57,426 bases of DNA from Mycoplasmataceae bacterium (GTDB lineage: Bacteria; Bacillota_I; Bacilli_A; Mycoplasmatales; Mycoplasmoidaceae): the NCBI GenBank assembly GCA_031282505.1, contig JAITDP010000010.1, positions 1 to 57,426 of the forward strand, read 5' to 3'. The stretch's first letter is position 1. The number at the start of each line of letters is the position of its first letter. Below the pieces are notes generated by a model. That model was not told the DNA's origin. It ran no database searches and saw only the letters and a list, made by a program, of their open reading frames with translations. Positions 21,274-30,253 of this stretch are shown here, piece by piece. The position numbers were made by a program, and so were the translations under genes.

Positions 21274-22932
21274 TTATTCAAAAATTAAGGTAATCATAAC
21301 CAATGGTTTTTTATCGAATTTTTTTTCATATTGTTTAACGATAGATTTTCTAATCATTAGTTTGAATTCTTTTGTATCGATTTTGTCTTTATTTTCAAGC
21401 ATTTCACCAATGATTTTGTTAGCATCATTGTTGACTTCGTTGTTTATAGTGTTAATGATAGTTGTATTTTGCAATGATTGTCCAATTACTCCAACATTTT
21501 CATATTTAGAATTTTTAATAATTTTTTCTTTAGTATTAATTATGTATGAAACAATAATAACACCATTATCTTTCATTTGTACACGTTCAAGGATTGAATT
21601 GTCGTCTTCATCAATAAAACCCTTGATATTAATAAGTTTGCTATTTAAATCAATGAATTCGGTTTTTTCATTTGCAACACCATTATTAATTTCAAGTTTT
21701 TGTCCATTTACCAATATGATAACATTCTTTTTGCTAAAACCAGTTTTTGACATTGCAATTTGATAGTTTATAAAATTCATATAAAGTCCACTAATTGGAA
21801 TTATGTATTTTGGTTTAATAAAAGATGCAATAAATTTTAAATCTTCACCACCAGGGATTAAATCTAAATATTTAGAGTTAATTTTTTCACAAGAGTTAAC
21901 TGAAAATTTATTAATAGAGTCAATTAATTGAGCTTCTTTTTTCTCAAGTCCACTTATTGTTTGACTTGCAAAAATAAATGAATCTTTTGTATTAATTAAA
22001 ATGTTTGGATTAATTTCATCACATATTTCTGTAAGAACATTAAAGAACACATGTGGATATGCATCAATAACAACAACTAAATTTTTATCATCGTTTGTGG
22101 TAGAAGCAAGATCGACAATTTTAAATTTTGTGATATCAATCATTTTATATTCATGCATCTTGTGTAACAATTTAACTGTGTTTGGATTTTGGAAAGCTAC
22201 AACTTTACCAGCAATACTTGCAGCATTTAAAATACTAACAATTTTGTAAATTTCAAATGAATATAAAGCAATAATAAAACGATCATTATTGTAATTAAAC
22301 TTATCAGAAAAATATGTTTGTACTTGGAAATTAGGACTAGTAAAACCATTGTTAGTACTAACATTACCAGCAGAAGTTAATAAAATATTATTTTTATTGT
22401 TAACGTTTTCAATTATTTTTAATAAATCATTAGAAAGAATTGCAGATTTGCTTGAACAAACTACACAATCATCCATGTATATCATGTTTTCATTGCCAAT
22501 GTTAAAAATAAAACCTACAGAATTAGGCATAGAGTTAGTAATTTTAAAAGGTGTAACTGTTATATCACCAAATTTAATATTTTCCATAGACTTTATGATA
22601 TTGAATTTAATATCTGCATTAATAGAGATATTAATAATATCAGCATTAATATTTGTTGTAAAGATAGGACAATTAGGTAGTGTTTCAACAAAAAATTTAA
22701 TTCCACCAAAATTATTTTCAAACGCAGAACCAATAAAAACACCTTTAATTTTTTCTTTGTTGTCAATTAAATATTTAAAATCAGGAATAGCGCTCTCAAA
22801 ACCTAAAACTTGGTAACGTTGATAGAATATTCCAACGTTAATAACAAAAAGATTGTCATTAATATTTAAAACATAACAATTTTTACCTTTTTCATCAAGT
22901 CCACCAAGTGCGACAAATTCTATTTTGCTCAT
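21274..22932 (-). CDS. RNase J-like protein with lost active site (RNase J2-type)
   Basis: 552 residues, normal RNase J length. The beta-lactamase/beta-CASP layout is recognisable: GGLDEKGKNCYVL (10-22), GVFIG..ENNFGG (64-77), IYMDD, PGGEDLKFIASFIKPKYIIPISG. The metal-binding HxHxDH is replaced by SAFENN (69-74), and the later His-containing motifs became PGGEDL and PISG. All visible metal ligands of those motifs are gone, so it cannot be a normal nuclease; it may be a structural partner of an active RNase J encoded elsewhere. It diverges from the rpmI cluster. Confidence 0.82.
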   Translation of the reverse strand: MSKIEFVALGGLDEKGKNCYVLNINDNLFVINVGIFYQRYQVLGFESAIPDFKYLIDNKEKIKGVFIGSAFENNFGGIKFFVETLPNCPIFTTNINADIINISINADIKFNIIKSMENIKFGDITVTPFKITNSMPNSVGFIFNIGNENMIYMDDCVVCSSKSAILSNDLLKIIENVNNKNNILLTSAGNVSTNNGFTSPNFQVQTYFSDKFNYNNDRFIIALYSFEIYKIVSILNAASIAGKVVAFQNPNTVKLLHKMHEYKMIDITKFKIVDLASTTNDDKNLVVVIDAYPHVFFNVLTEICDEINPNILINTKDSFIFASQTISGLEKKEAQLIDSINKFSVNSCEKINSKYLDLIPGGEDLKFIASFIKPKYIIPISGLYMNFINYQIAMSKTGFSKKNVIILVNGQKLEINNGVANEKTEFIDLNSKLINIKGFIDEDDNSILERVQMKDNGVIIVSYIINTKEKIIKNSKYENVGVIGQSLQNTTIINTINNEVNNDANKIIGEMLENKDKIDTKEFKLMIRKSIVKQYEKKFDKKPLVMITLIFE

Positions 22933-22995
22933 TATTAAAACGGAATGTAGTTATCTATATTATAAGAAAAATTTATATATAATATAAATGTATAA

Positions 22996-23060
22996 GAAAG
23001 AAACACCTATGTGTTCTCCTGATCTCCTTGTATGGAGTTGGGGCATTGCTTAATTTGATC
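22996..23060 (+). promoter_or_regulatory. Structured leader of rpmI-rplT-infC (possible L20-type autoregulatory leader)
   Basis: A TATAAT lies near 22977. The roughly 95-nt leader contains hairpin AACAC/GTGTT with a CTAT loop and a second CTCC/GGAG hairpin, then a short GC-containing stretch (TTGGGGCATTGC) that stands out from the AT-rich surroundings. In Firmicutes this operon is controlled by L20 binding a leader before infC; here the leader precedes rpmI because gene order is changed. Identity as an L20 leader is an inference from position. Confidence 0.4.
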
Positions 23061-23082
23061 TTATATTTTATCTATACAAAAT

Positions 23083-23298
23083 ATGCCTAAACAAAAAACT
23101 AAAAAAGCTGTATCTAAGCGTTTCATCGTTAGTGCTTCTGGTAAAATTAAATTTAAACACACAAACAGAAGTCACCGTGCTTTTGGAAAAACTACTAAAC
23201 AAAAAAGACATGCTAGAAAAGACGCAATGTTAAACCATGCAAGTAATCATTTAATTACTCGTTGTTTACCATATAGAAACAAAGGAGACAAGAAATAA
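23083..23298 (+). CDS. rpmI: 50S ribosomal protein L35
   Basis: 71 residues. Starts MPKQKTKKAVSKRF and contains the family pattern SGKIKFKHTNRSHR with a Lys/Arg-rich body and LPYRNKGDKK end. Its TAA overlaps the rplT ATG (TAATG). First gene of the cluster, behind a structured leader. Confidence 0.97.
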   Translation: MPKQKTKKAVSKRFIVSASGKIKFKHTNRSHRAFGKTTKQKRHARKDAMLNHASNHLITRCLPYRNKGDKK

Positions 23299-23645
23299 TG
23301 CGTGCAACTAACGGACCAGTAACTCGTCAACGAAGAAAAGCTATTAAAAAAAGAGTATCAGGCGCTTGGGGTACAAAACATACAAGTTTTAAAATTGCTC
23401 GTCAAACAGTTTTACGTTCAGCTGAATATGCTTACCGTGATAGAAAAGCTAAAAAACGTGATTTTAGAAAATTATGAATTAGTAGAATAAATGGTAGTGT
23501 CCGTGAACTTGGATACAATTATTCTACTGTTATGAACGGCTTAAAGAGAAACAATATTTTAATTAACCGTAAAATGTTATCTGAGTTAGCAATTCATAAT
23601 CCAGAAGTTTTCAAATTAATCATTGAAAAAGCAATAGCTAAGTAA
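23298..23645 (+). CDS. rplT: 50S ribosomal protein L20
   Basis: 115 residues. RRKAIKKRVSGAWG early, then AEYAYRDRKAKKRDFRKLWI with the Trp as UGA, then SRINGSVRELGYNYSTVMNGL, all hallmark L20 segments. Overlaps rpmI by one base and is followed by infC after six bases. L20 is the usual feedback regulator of this operon, which supports a regulatory role for the leader at 22996. Confidence 0.97.
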
Positions 23646-23651
23646 TACTTA

Positions 23652-24188
23652 ATGAAATTTGATAAAGAATTAGGTTATAAATTTGATGACAATATATCTG
23701 AACGTCATTTGTTTTTAATTGATAGTGATGGAACTAAACATACAGATATTTCTCTTGCTGATGCTATTAAGCTAGCAAGTAGCAAAAAAATGAATGTTGT
23801 TTTAATAGTCCCATCTAATGGCGACAAACAAGCAATTGCTCGTGTTGTTGATAAGGGAAAATTCTTGTTTGAAGCTAAAAAGAAAGATAAAGAAAAGAAA
23901 AAACTTGCTCAAAGTTCTAAAGTTAAAGAAATCACTGTTCGTCCACAAATAGGAGATAATGATTTATTGCGTTTTGCTAATAACGCAATTGATTGATTTA
24001 AACAAGGATTTCAAGTTAAATTACGTATAAAGACAGTTGGTAGAATGAAAGAACGTATAGATTTAGTTAATGCTGTGTATGATAAATTTCTTTCATATAT
24101 TGGAACTAATGGAAAAGTACAACAACCATTAAAGAAGCTATCACCAATTTTTCACTCTGCCTTCTTGGTTCCTAATAATAAAAAATAA
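23652..24188 (+). CDS. infC: Translation initiation factor IF-3
   Basis: 178 residues. N-domain LIDSDGTKHTDISLADAI and GKFLFEAKKKDKEKKK linker, then C-domain KEITVRPQIGDNDLLRFANN with a UGA Trp in AIDWFKQG and VKLRIKTVGR. IF-3 controls start-codon choice and prevents premature subunit joining. In most bacteria it is the first gene of the infC-rpmI-rplT cluster; here it is last. Confidence 0.95.
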
Positions 24189-24202
24189 CAAAATTGTTTA
24201 AA

Positions 24203-24320
24203 AAAAAGGACTGCATTGCTGCAGCCCAATCTAATTTTAGATTGCCATGAATTCATTTGGCAATACGAGAAGAATAGTAACTCTCGTTGCTAATTTTCTA
24301 TTGCTAGAAACTCAGCTTCA
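24203..24320 (-). ncRNA. Candidate new small RNA: chain of five perfect hairpins ending in a U-run terminator
   Basis: Minus-strand order (plus coordinates): 24310-24295 TTTCTA/TAGAAA around a GCAA loop; 24287-24265 ACGAGA/TCTCGT; 24264-24241 ATTGCC/GGCAAT; 24244-24227 CAATCTAA/TTAGATTG; 24227-24208 GGGCTGCA/TGCAGTCC around a second GCAA loop, followed by T7. Strand choice: on the minus strand two loops are GNRA tetraloops and one stem pair is G-U, whereas the plus strand has TTGC loops and an A-C mismatch there, and the U run follows the last stem only on the minus strand. A TATAAT lies within 24319-24335, just upstream. There is no coding frame of note. It matches no RNA class that I recognise. 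Confidence 0.6.
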
Positions 24321-24342
24321 TATATATTATATATGTTTTTTT
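24319..24342 (+). terminator. AT-only hairpin plus T7, plus strand, after infC
   Basis: CATATAT and ATATATG form a 7-bp stem with a 3-nt loop, directly followed by seven T on the plus strand. It could end the rpmI-rplT-infC transcript. On the minus strand the same bases contain a TATAAT that fits the promoter of the hairpin RNA, so the element may do both. Confidence 0.4.
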
Positions 24343-24413
24343 AATAATTGTGTAGTAAATTTTTTTTGCATATAATTATGGACAATTGTTGAACAAAATA
24401 CAAGAAATATTCA

Positions 24414-24440
24414 ATATATATATATATATATATATATATA
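24414..24440. repeat. (TA)13 tract in promoter of surface gene 24479
   Basis: Uninterrupted dinucleotide run of 27 bp (A plus 13 TA units), 38 bp before ATG 24479. Placed at nearly the same distance from the start codon as the tracts at 626 and 56833. Confidence 0.85.
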
Positions 24441-24478
24441 CTTAAAAGCGTCTATAAACAAGGAGGACAATTAAAATA

Positions 24479-25729
24479 ATGAGAGGCTTTTCTTTTTTTA
24501 AAGTGTTCACTAGTTTAATGTTGACATCAATAGTTGCATTGGGTGCATCTTATTTATATTTAAATCAAAAAACAAAGACATATACTAGCAAAACTAACCA
24601 TGATCACGTTAGTTGAAATGGTCCTTATACAATTACTTCGCCATACGTTTCAGAAGATGTTACATCTGAAAATATTAAAAATAGATTATCAAGTGAATTT
24701 TCTGCAGCCTTTCCAAATTCAAATGATTACGATATTATTGATATTGATACGGTTGCTCATACAGCAACGGCAAAAGCTAAATCTTATTCGAATTTATATT
24801 CAGGCGAAACAAATATTAGATGGAATCTTGAAAATAAAATTAATTTACCATTTGCTAATGTAACATTGAGTTCTTTTTATGCTGGCGGAGAAATTTATGC
24901 TAATGAAAATATAGCTATTACACAAGATAAAATTTTCTCAAGATTATTGAATGAATATTCTAATAATATTAATATAAATCAAATTCTTCTTGTCCCAATT
25001 GATAGAGTTAATGGGACATATAGAGTTGAACCAAAAGCCGAATCTACTATTTACAATAATGCTTCAACTATGGCTGTACAAATAAATGTCGAGGCTAACA
25101 TCTCTTTAGATTACACTCGTGTAAGTTTAGAGCCTTCAAATACAAACACCGGTGACCCTGTTGTTAAATACCGTGGAGCAGTAATTAGTAATACTGATAG
25201 TAAACTTGCATGAACAATAAAAGATGGTGCTAGTACATCTGTTAGTGCCCCTTTAACTTTTTCAAATGGAAAATTAACATTTAATGTTGGTACTAACCCC
25301 AATTATGTAACTACTTGAGTGGGTAAAATGATCGAAATAACTGCAACATATACCGCTCCTGATAATTCAACATATAAAGCTACAAAGAATATATTTTGTC
25401 GCCCTTTTTCACTTAATCTAGTCACACATATTTGTCAATCTGATTTAACTGATAAAAATTTAACTTGAAGAACATATAGCATAGAAAATAAATATAGCAT
25501 CTTCTATCAATTAAATGGTACACCTTGAGGATATAGAACAGATGGTAGTGATTCTTATGGTGGAATAAATATGGGTAGCTATCTAGAGTTTGTGTATGCT
25601 GACACAACACAAATTGGCAATTGACTTGCGAAAGCAACAAAATGCAGTTTTAAATTTTATTGTGCAGCAAGAGACGTATCTAACAACCCTCCATATACTG
25701 TAGCAATAAAAGTTTTGGTTGCTTTTTAG
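24479..25729 (+). CDS. AT-tract-controlled surface protein, complete family member
   Basis: 416 residues. Signal anchor at about 8-28 (KVFTSLMLTSIVALGASYLY) without lipobox. The extracellular part shares with the end-of-window paralogs the segments WNGPY, SNLYSGETNIRWNLE (theirs: TNITWDVEQKLNLP) and the LVSEYSNSLNINQLL-like NEYSNNININQILL. The C-terminal half (about 200-416) is rich in Thr/Ser/Asn beta-type sequence and has several UGA Trp. A strong AGGAGG lies 12 bp before the ATG. The (TA)13 tract just upstream suggests ON/OFF expression by repeat length. Adhesion or immune evasion is an inference from the class. Confidence 0.8.
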
Positions 25730-25753
25730 TTTTTATAATAATAAAAAGTAATA

Positions 25754-26632
25754 ATGCAGAATTTTATTTCAATTATAACCCCATGTTATAACACGAAAAT
25801 AGAATACCTAGAAAAGTGCCTTAATTCTATCAAAAATCAAACATACAAAAACTTTGAATGCATCATCGTTAACGATTGTTCTACCGATGTAAAAACAATT
25901 GATTTTATTAAAGAATACATCAAAACAAATAAAAATTTTTATCTTATAAATAATGAAAAAAATTTAGGTTGTGGGATGACAAGAGAAAATGGTCTTAAGC
26001 ATGCAAAAGGAAACATTATTATGTTTAGCGATAGTGATGATTGATGAGAACTTAATGCTTTTGAAATGATAAATGATATATTTAGCAAAAATAATGATTT
26101 AGACATATTTTCATTTAATTTTTTTGTTGATGATATCAAACAAAACCAATGCTATAATGGATTTTCATGCAATGCTATAATAGATCCAAATTTGACAGTT
26201 AATATATTAAATGACAAGCCTATGGTTTGAAGCAAGGCATACTCATTTAAATTTCTCAAATCTCAAAATATAAAACATTTCGATTCTAATAAATATGGCG
26301 AAGATGTTTATTATCAAATTCTTGCTTACACTAGAGCAAAAAAATTTTATGTCACTGACACGCCATTGATTCATTATCGCCAACAAAACACAACTGACAC
26401 ATTAAATTTTAATGCAAATTTTGAAAAGAAAGCAAATGATTTATTATTCTATTTAGATAATGCTTATCAAACAATTAAAAACGATGATACAATCTATGCA
26501 AAAAATTGGAAACATGTATTTAATTATTTATTTACATATCGAATTGTAAATTTCTTTATTCCTAAAAATAATAACCAACCATGAGTTCAAACGTTATTAG
26601 AAAAAGCAAATAAAATTTATAGTGAAATATAA
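25754..26632 (+). CDS. Family 2 glycosyltransferase
   Basis: 292 residues. ISIITPCYNTKIEYLEKCL (5-23), nucleotide-binding IVNDCSTD (38-45), NLGCGMTRENGLKHAKG and metal-binding DSDD (93-96), followed by two UGA Trp (DDWWEL). A YGEDVYYQ motif fits the acceptor/catalytic side. Cytosolic side of the membrane, probably for glycolipid or capsule assembly. It begins 24 bp after the surface gene and may be on the same phase-variable transcript. Donor and acceptor unknown. It stops 3 bp before the convergent def gene ends. Confidence 0.9.
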
Positions 26633-26635
26633 ATT

Positions 26636-27190
26636 TTATCTTGTTATTTCAATTCATTCTTCATCAACAAAATAAGGGTTAGATTTATTGATATGATCAT
26701 AATACAAAATACCATTAAGGTGATCGATTTCATGTTGCAAATTTATAGCTAAAAAATCTTCTGCAATAATTTCAATTTGTTTGTTGTTAATCAAATCATA
26801 AGCTTCGACAATAACTTTGCTTCTTCTCGGAACAATACCATCATGTTTTTTTTTAACACTTAAACATCCTTCACCACCAGATAAAAAACACTTAGACTGA
26901 CTATATGATTTAATTTTTGGATTAGCTAACAAATAATGGTATGTATTTTCACCATTAGAAAAATGGATATAAATAACTTGCTTATTTCATCCAACTTGAT
27001 TAGCAGCAATTGCAATCCCTGGAACTATATTGTAATCCTTTGCTTTATTATCATATGAGGCATCAATATATTTAATCATGCGATCTAAATATTGTTGGTC
27101 TTCATTATTTAAAGGAAGTGTTAGTTTCTCAAGGTGACTACGTAAAATATCTTCATTATCATATTTTAATCACTTTTTTGTTGCTTCCAT
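26636..27190 (-). CDS. def: Peptide deformylase
   Basis: 184 residues. Removes formyl from nascent proteins. The three motifs are GIAIAANQVG (about 58-67), EGCLSV with the metal-binding Cys, and HEIDHLNG with both His ligands and the catalytic Glu. ATG 27190; the gene starts six bases after the SRP RNA ends, so it is probably on a shared transcript. Two UGA Trp (TKKWLKYD and VGWNKQ) lie in the first third. Confidence 0.96.
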
Positions 27191-27196
27191 GTTATC

Positions 27197-27278
27197 ATGT
27201 CACTATACATAATACTTCAACATATCGTTGCTTTGTTTCCAACCTGGCGAGGTTAGTAAAGCACTATTATAGTGACAT
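27197..27278 (-). ncRNA. ffs: Signal recognition particle RNA (4.5S type)
   Basis: The whole 82 bp folds as one long rod: terminal arms ATGTCACTATA/TATAGTGACAT pair over 11 bp, followed by ATAGTGCTT/AAGTATTAT. The tip carries the SRP signature: CCAGG on the 5' side, stem TTG/CAA closed by GNRA loop GAAA, and AGCAA then CGA on the 3' side, the Ffh-binding internal loops. Works with Ffh to target membrane proteins. It sits between the gyrA stop and the def start with about six bases on each side. A minus-strand TATAAT overlapping the gyrA stop codon (27284-27289) is well placed as its -10 box. Confidence 0.9.
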
Positions 27279-27284
27279 AAAATA

Positions 27285-29792
27285 TTATAAATCAATAGAT
27301 TGTGTTTTAGCAGTGATGTATTCCTCTTCACTATTGTTTAGGTCACCTTTTTTGAACATTGTTACTGATTGTAATTTTTCATCACTATCGATATTCATTA
27401 ATTTAACACCACTTGTACTACGTCCAATTGTATTAACTTCTGATAATGCAAACCTAATAATTTTTCCTTTATTAGTAATCATTAATGCATCCTCATCTCC
27501 TTGTACAGCACTAATATATATTAATTTTCCAGTCTTTGGTGATACCTTCAAAGTTTTTACACCTTTTGCATTACGTTTAGTTTTACGATATTCCTCAACA
27601 TCTGTAAGTTTTCCAACACCATTAGCACCGACTGAAAGAATTTTTGTTCCATTAGAACTATTACTAGCTCCAACAACATATTCCTTATCTTCTAAATCAA
27701 TTCCACCAACACCAGCAGCTGTTCTTCCCATAGTTCTAACTTGAATTTCATCAAATCTAACCATGTTACCATTATTTGCACCAATGTAGATTTCATCATT
27801 TGGTTTAATATTCATAACATTGAATAATTTATCACCTTCTCTTAACGATATAGCAATTTTTCCATTGCGGTTAATACGTTCAAATTCAGATAAAGCAGTT
27901 TGCTTAACCACGCCTTTATATGTACAAAAGAATAATTTGTTTTCAGAATAGTTCTCAATAGGTAAAATTGTTAAAATATTTTCACCTTTTTCAATACCAA
28001 TGATATTAATTGCAGGAACTCCTTTAGAAGTTTTATTTCCTAAAGGAACTTGGTGACCACGAATACGGTAAACTTTTCCTAAATCACTGAATAACAATAA
28101 ATCCATGTGAGTGTTAGCAGAAATAATACGACTAACTCCGTCATCATCGTGTGTTTTAGCACCAATAACACCAACTCCACCACGGTGTTGAGCTGTATAT
28201 GTATCAATTGGTAAACGTTTTAAATATCCACGAGAACTCATAGTAATAAGAATATCTTCTTTAGGAATTAGATCTTCATCTTCGATATCACTTGTAATAT
28301 CAGTTCTAATAACCGTTCTACGTTCATCGCCAAACTTCTTAGTTATTTTATCAAGAGTTTCAAAAATTATTTCAATCTTTTTATCATAACTTTCAAGAAT
28401 ATTTTTATATTCAATAATTAAATCAGAAATTTTCTTTAACTCATTTTCAATTTTAGTACGTTCTAGTCCACTAATGCTACGTAATTTCATTTCTGTAATA
28501 GCTTCAGCTTGAATTTTATCAATAGAGAATTTAGAAATTAAATTATTAATAGCACTTTCATTGTCATTAGCTTTCTTTATGATTTCAATGATTTGATCAA
28601 TGTTGTTAGTAGCTATGTGTAGACCTTGAAGGATATGAGCGCGAGCTTCTGCTTTAGATTTTTCAAATGTTGTTTTTTTAGTCAACATATCAATTTGGTG
28701 ATCTAAATAAATTTTTAAACAATCTTTAATATTCAAAATTTTAGGCTCACCATCTACTAACGCTAACATATTAACAGCAAATGTTGTTTGTAATGAAGTT
28801 GTTTTATAAAGTTGATTTAACAAAACTTCAGGAATAACATCTCTTTTTGTTTCAATTTCAATTTTAATACCATCGCGGTTAGAATAATCTTGAAGATTAG
28901 CAATTCCTTCAACTTTTTTATCTTTAGCTAATTCAACAATTTTGTCAATTAAAGATTTTTTACTTACCATATATGGTAGTTCTTTGATTGTAATAGTTGA
29001 TTTTCCATCATCTCTATAGTCAATTTCGATTTTTGCACGAACAGTAACGCTACCATGACCAGTTGAAAAATAATTGTGAATTCCTTCTAAACCAATGATT
29101 TCAGCACCGGTTGGGAAATCTGGTCCAGATATTACATTTTTAATATCTTCAACTGTAGCATCTGGGTTTTTAGCAACAAGTTTAATTGCATCAGATAATT
29201 CATTTAAGTTATGAGGAGGAATGTTAGTAGCCATACCAACAGCAATACCGTTAGAACCATTGGCAAGCATATTAGGAAGTGCACATGTTAAAACCTCAGG
29301 TTCTTTTTCGCTACCATCATAGTTATCCATTCATTTAACTGTATTCTTTTCAATATCTTCAAGAATCAAATCTCCTACTTTACTCAAACGAGCTTCGGTA
29401 TAACGCATTGCGGCTGCACTATCATCAGTAGAACCAAAGTTACCGTGTCCATCAATCAAAGGGTAACGCATAGAAAATCCTTGTGCCATTCTAACCATTG
29501 TTTCATAAGCAGCTGTATCACCATGTGGGTGGTATTTACCGATTACTTCGCCAACAATCCTTGCAGATTTTTTATGTGGCTTATCACTACTAAGTCCTAA
29601 ACCATATGCAGCAAATAGTACACGTCTATGAACTGGTTTTAATCCGTCTCTTGCGTCTGGTAATGCACGTGCTACAATAACACTCATAGCATACTCCAAA
29701 AAAGAGCTTTGCAACTCTTTCGAAATAGATTGATCTAAGATTTTTGTTTTGCTTAGATCTTCTCTAATTTGCTCAATACTTTTATTTGCCAT
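27285..29792 (-). CDS. gyrA: DNA gyrase subunit A
   Basis: 835 residues. [28 protein letters not shown] and [33 protein letters not shown] region, catalytic Tyr in [10 protein letters not shown], and [10 protein letters not shown], which distinguish GyrA from ParC. The C-terminal beta-pinwheel includes a modified GyrA box, QHRGGVGV. Breaks and passes DNA to introduce negative supercoils. The equivalents of the quinolone-resistance positions are Thr and Glu. An in-frame UGA Trp (TVKWMDNYDG) joins the N-terminal and main parts. gyrB is divergent, separated by one small gene. Confidence 0.96.
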
Positions 29793-29862
29793 TTATGATA
29801 TAAAACTTCTTACTTATATTATATATAATATTAGGTAAAAAATATCAAAAAAATAAATAAAA

Positions 29863-30222
29863 TTATTTTAAATGTTTCTCTAAAAAATTAACATATTCTT
29901 CTTTATTTTTTAAGAATCAATCAGGAATTTCTATTGAAGCATAAATTTTGTTTTTTTTGTTTCAAGATAATTCACGGTAACTTTCTCATTGTTCAGAATT
30001 ATAATTTTCAATTTCATCAATATTAATATTGAAAGGACGACCAGAACTTTCGTTTTTTTCTTTTTGAGTACGCAAAAAAGTAATGTAAGCACTTCGGTCT
30101 TTTAAATATCAAACAGGAACGGCTTGAGATGCTGCAATACGCTTAGTATTTCATGACTCATTTCTAAAATCATTTCATTGTTCGTCGGTCATGTTTTTTA
30201 TTTGTTCAATACTATATTTCAT
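29863..30222 (-). CDS. Small Trp-rich protein with an internal tandem duplication
   Basis: 119 residues, complete. Two copies of a roughly 40-residue unit are visible: about 11-50 (MTDEQWNDFRNESWN ... PVWYLKDRSAYITFL) and about 74-113 (YNSEQWESYRELSWN ... PDWFLKNKEEYVNFL). Six of the Trp codons are UGA, so the gene is invisible under the standard code. No signal peptide or membrane segment. TATAAT (minus, 30229-30234) is six bases before ATG. It lies between divergent gyrA and gyrB. I do not recognise the family; the aromatic, acidic repeats suggest a protein-binding module. Confidence 0.75.
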
Positions 30223-30253
30223 AAATGTATTATAGTATAATCTCTATATAAAT
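30223..30253. promoter_or_regulatory. 31-bp divergent promoter between gyrB and the duplicated small protein
   Basis: Minus-strand -10 (ATTATA read on plus) at 30229-30234 and plus-strand TATAAT at 30236-30241 stand back to back one base apart. Any -35 elements must lie inside the coding sequence of the opposite gene. Confidence 0.55.

Noticed and set aside
22349-22816. 155-codon plus-strand frame with hydrophobic sequence
   Set aside because: Antisense shadow of the RNase J-like gene; no start signals.
24181-24342. Plus-strand riboswitch or attenuator
   Set aside because: The plus-strand version has an A-C mismatch in the GC-rich stem and no GNRA loops; the element is also downstream of infC and 140 bp before the next gene. 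Not fully excluded as a 3' UTR.
27118-27744. 208-codon plus-strand reading frame
   Set aside because: Lies antisense to gyrA, SRP RNA and def. Composition is that of a mirrored frame (Leu/Ser/Pro rich, no domain), and the minus-strand proteins have clear motifs.
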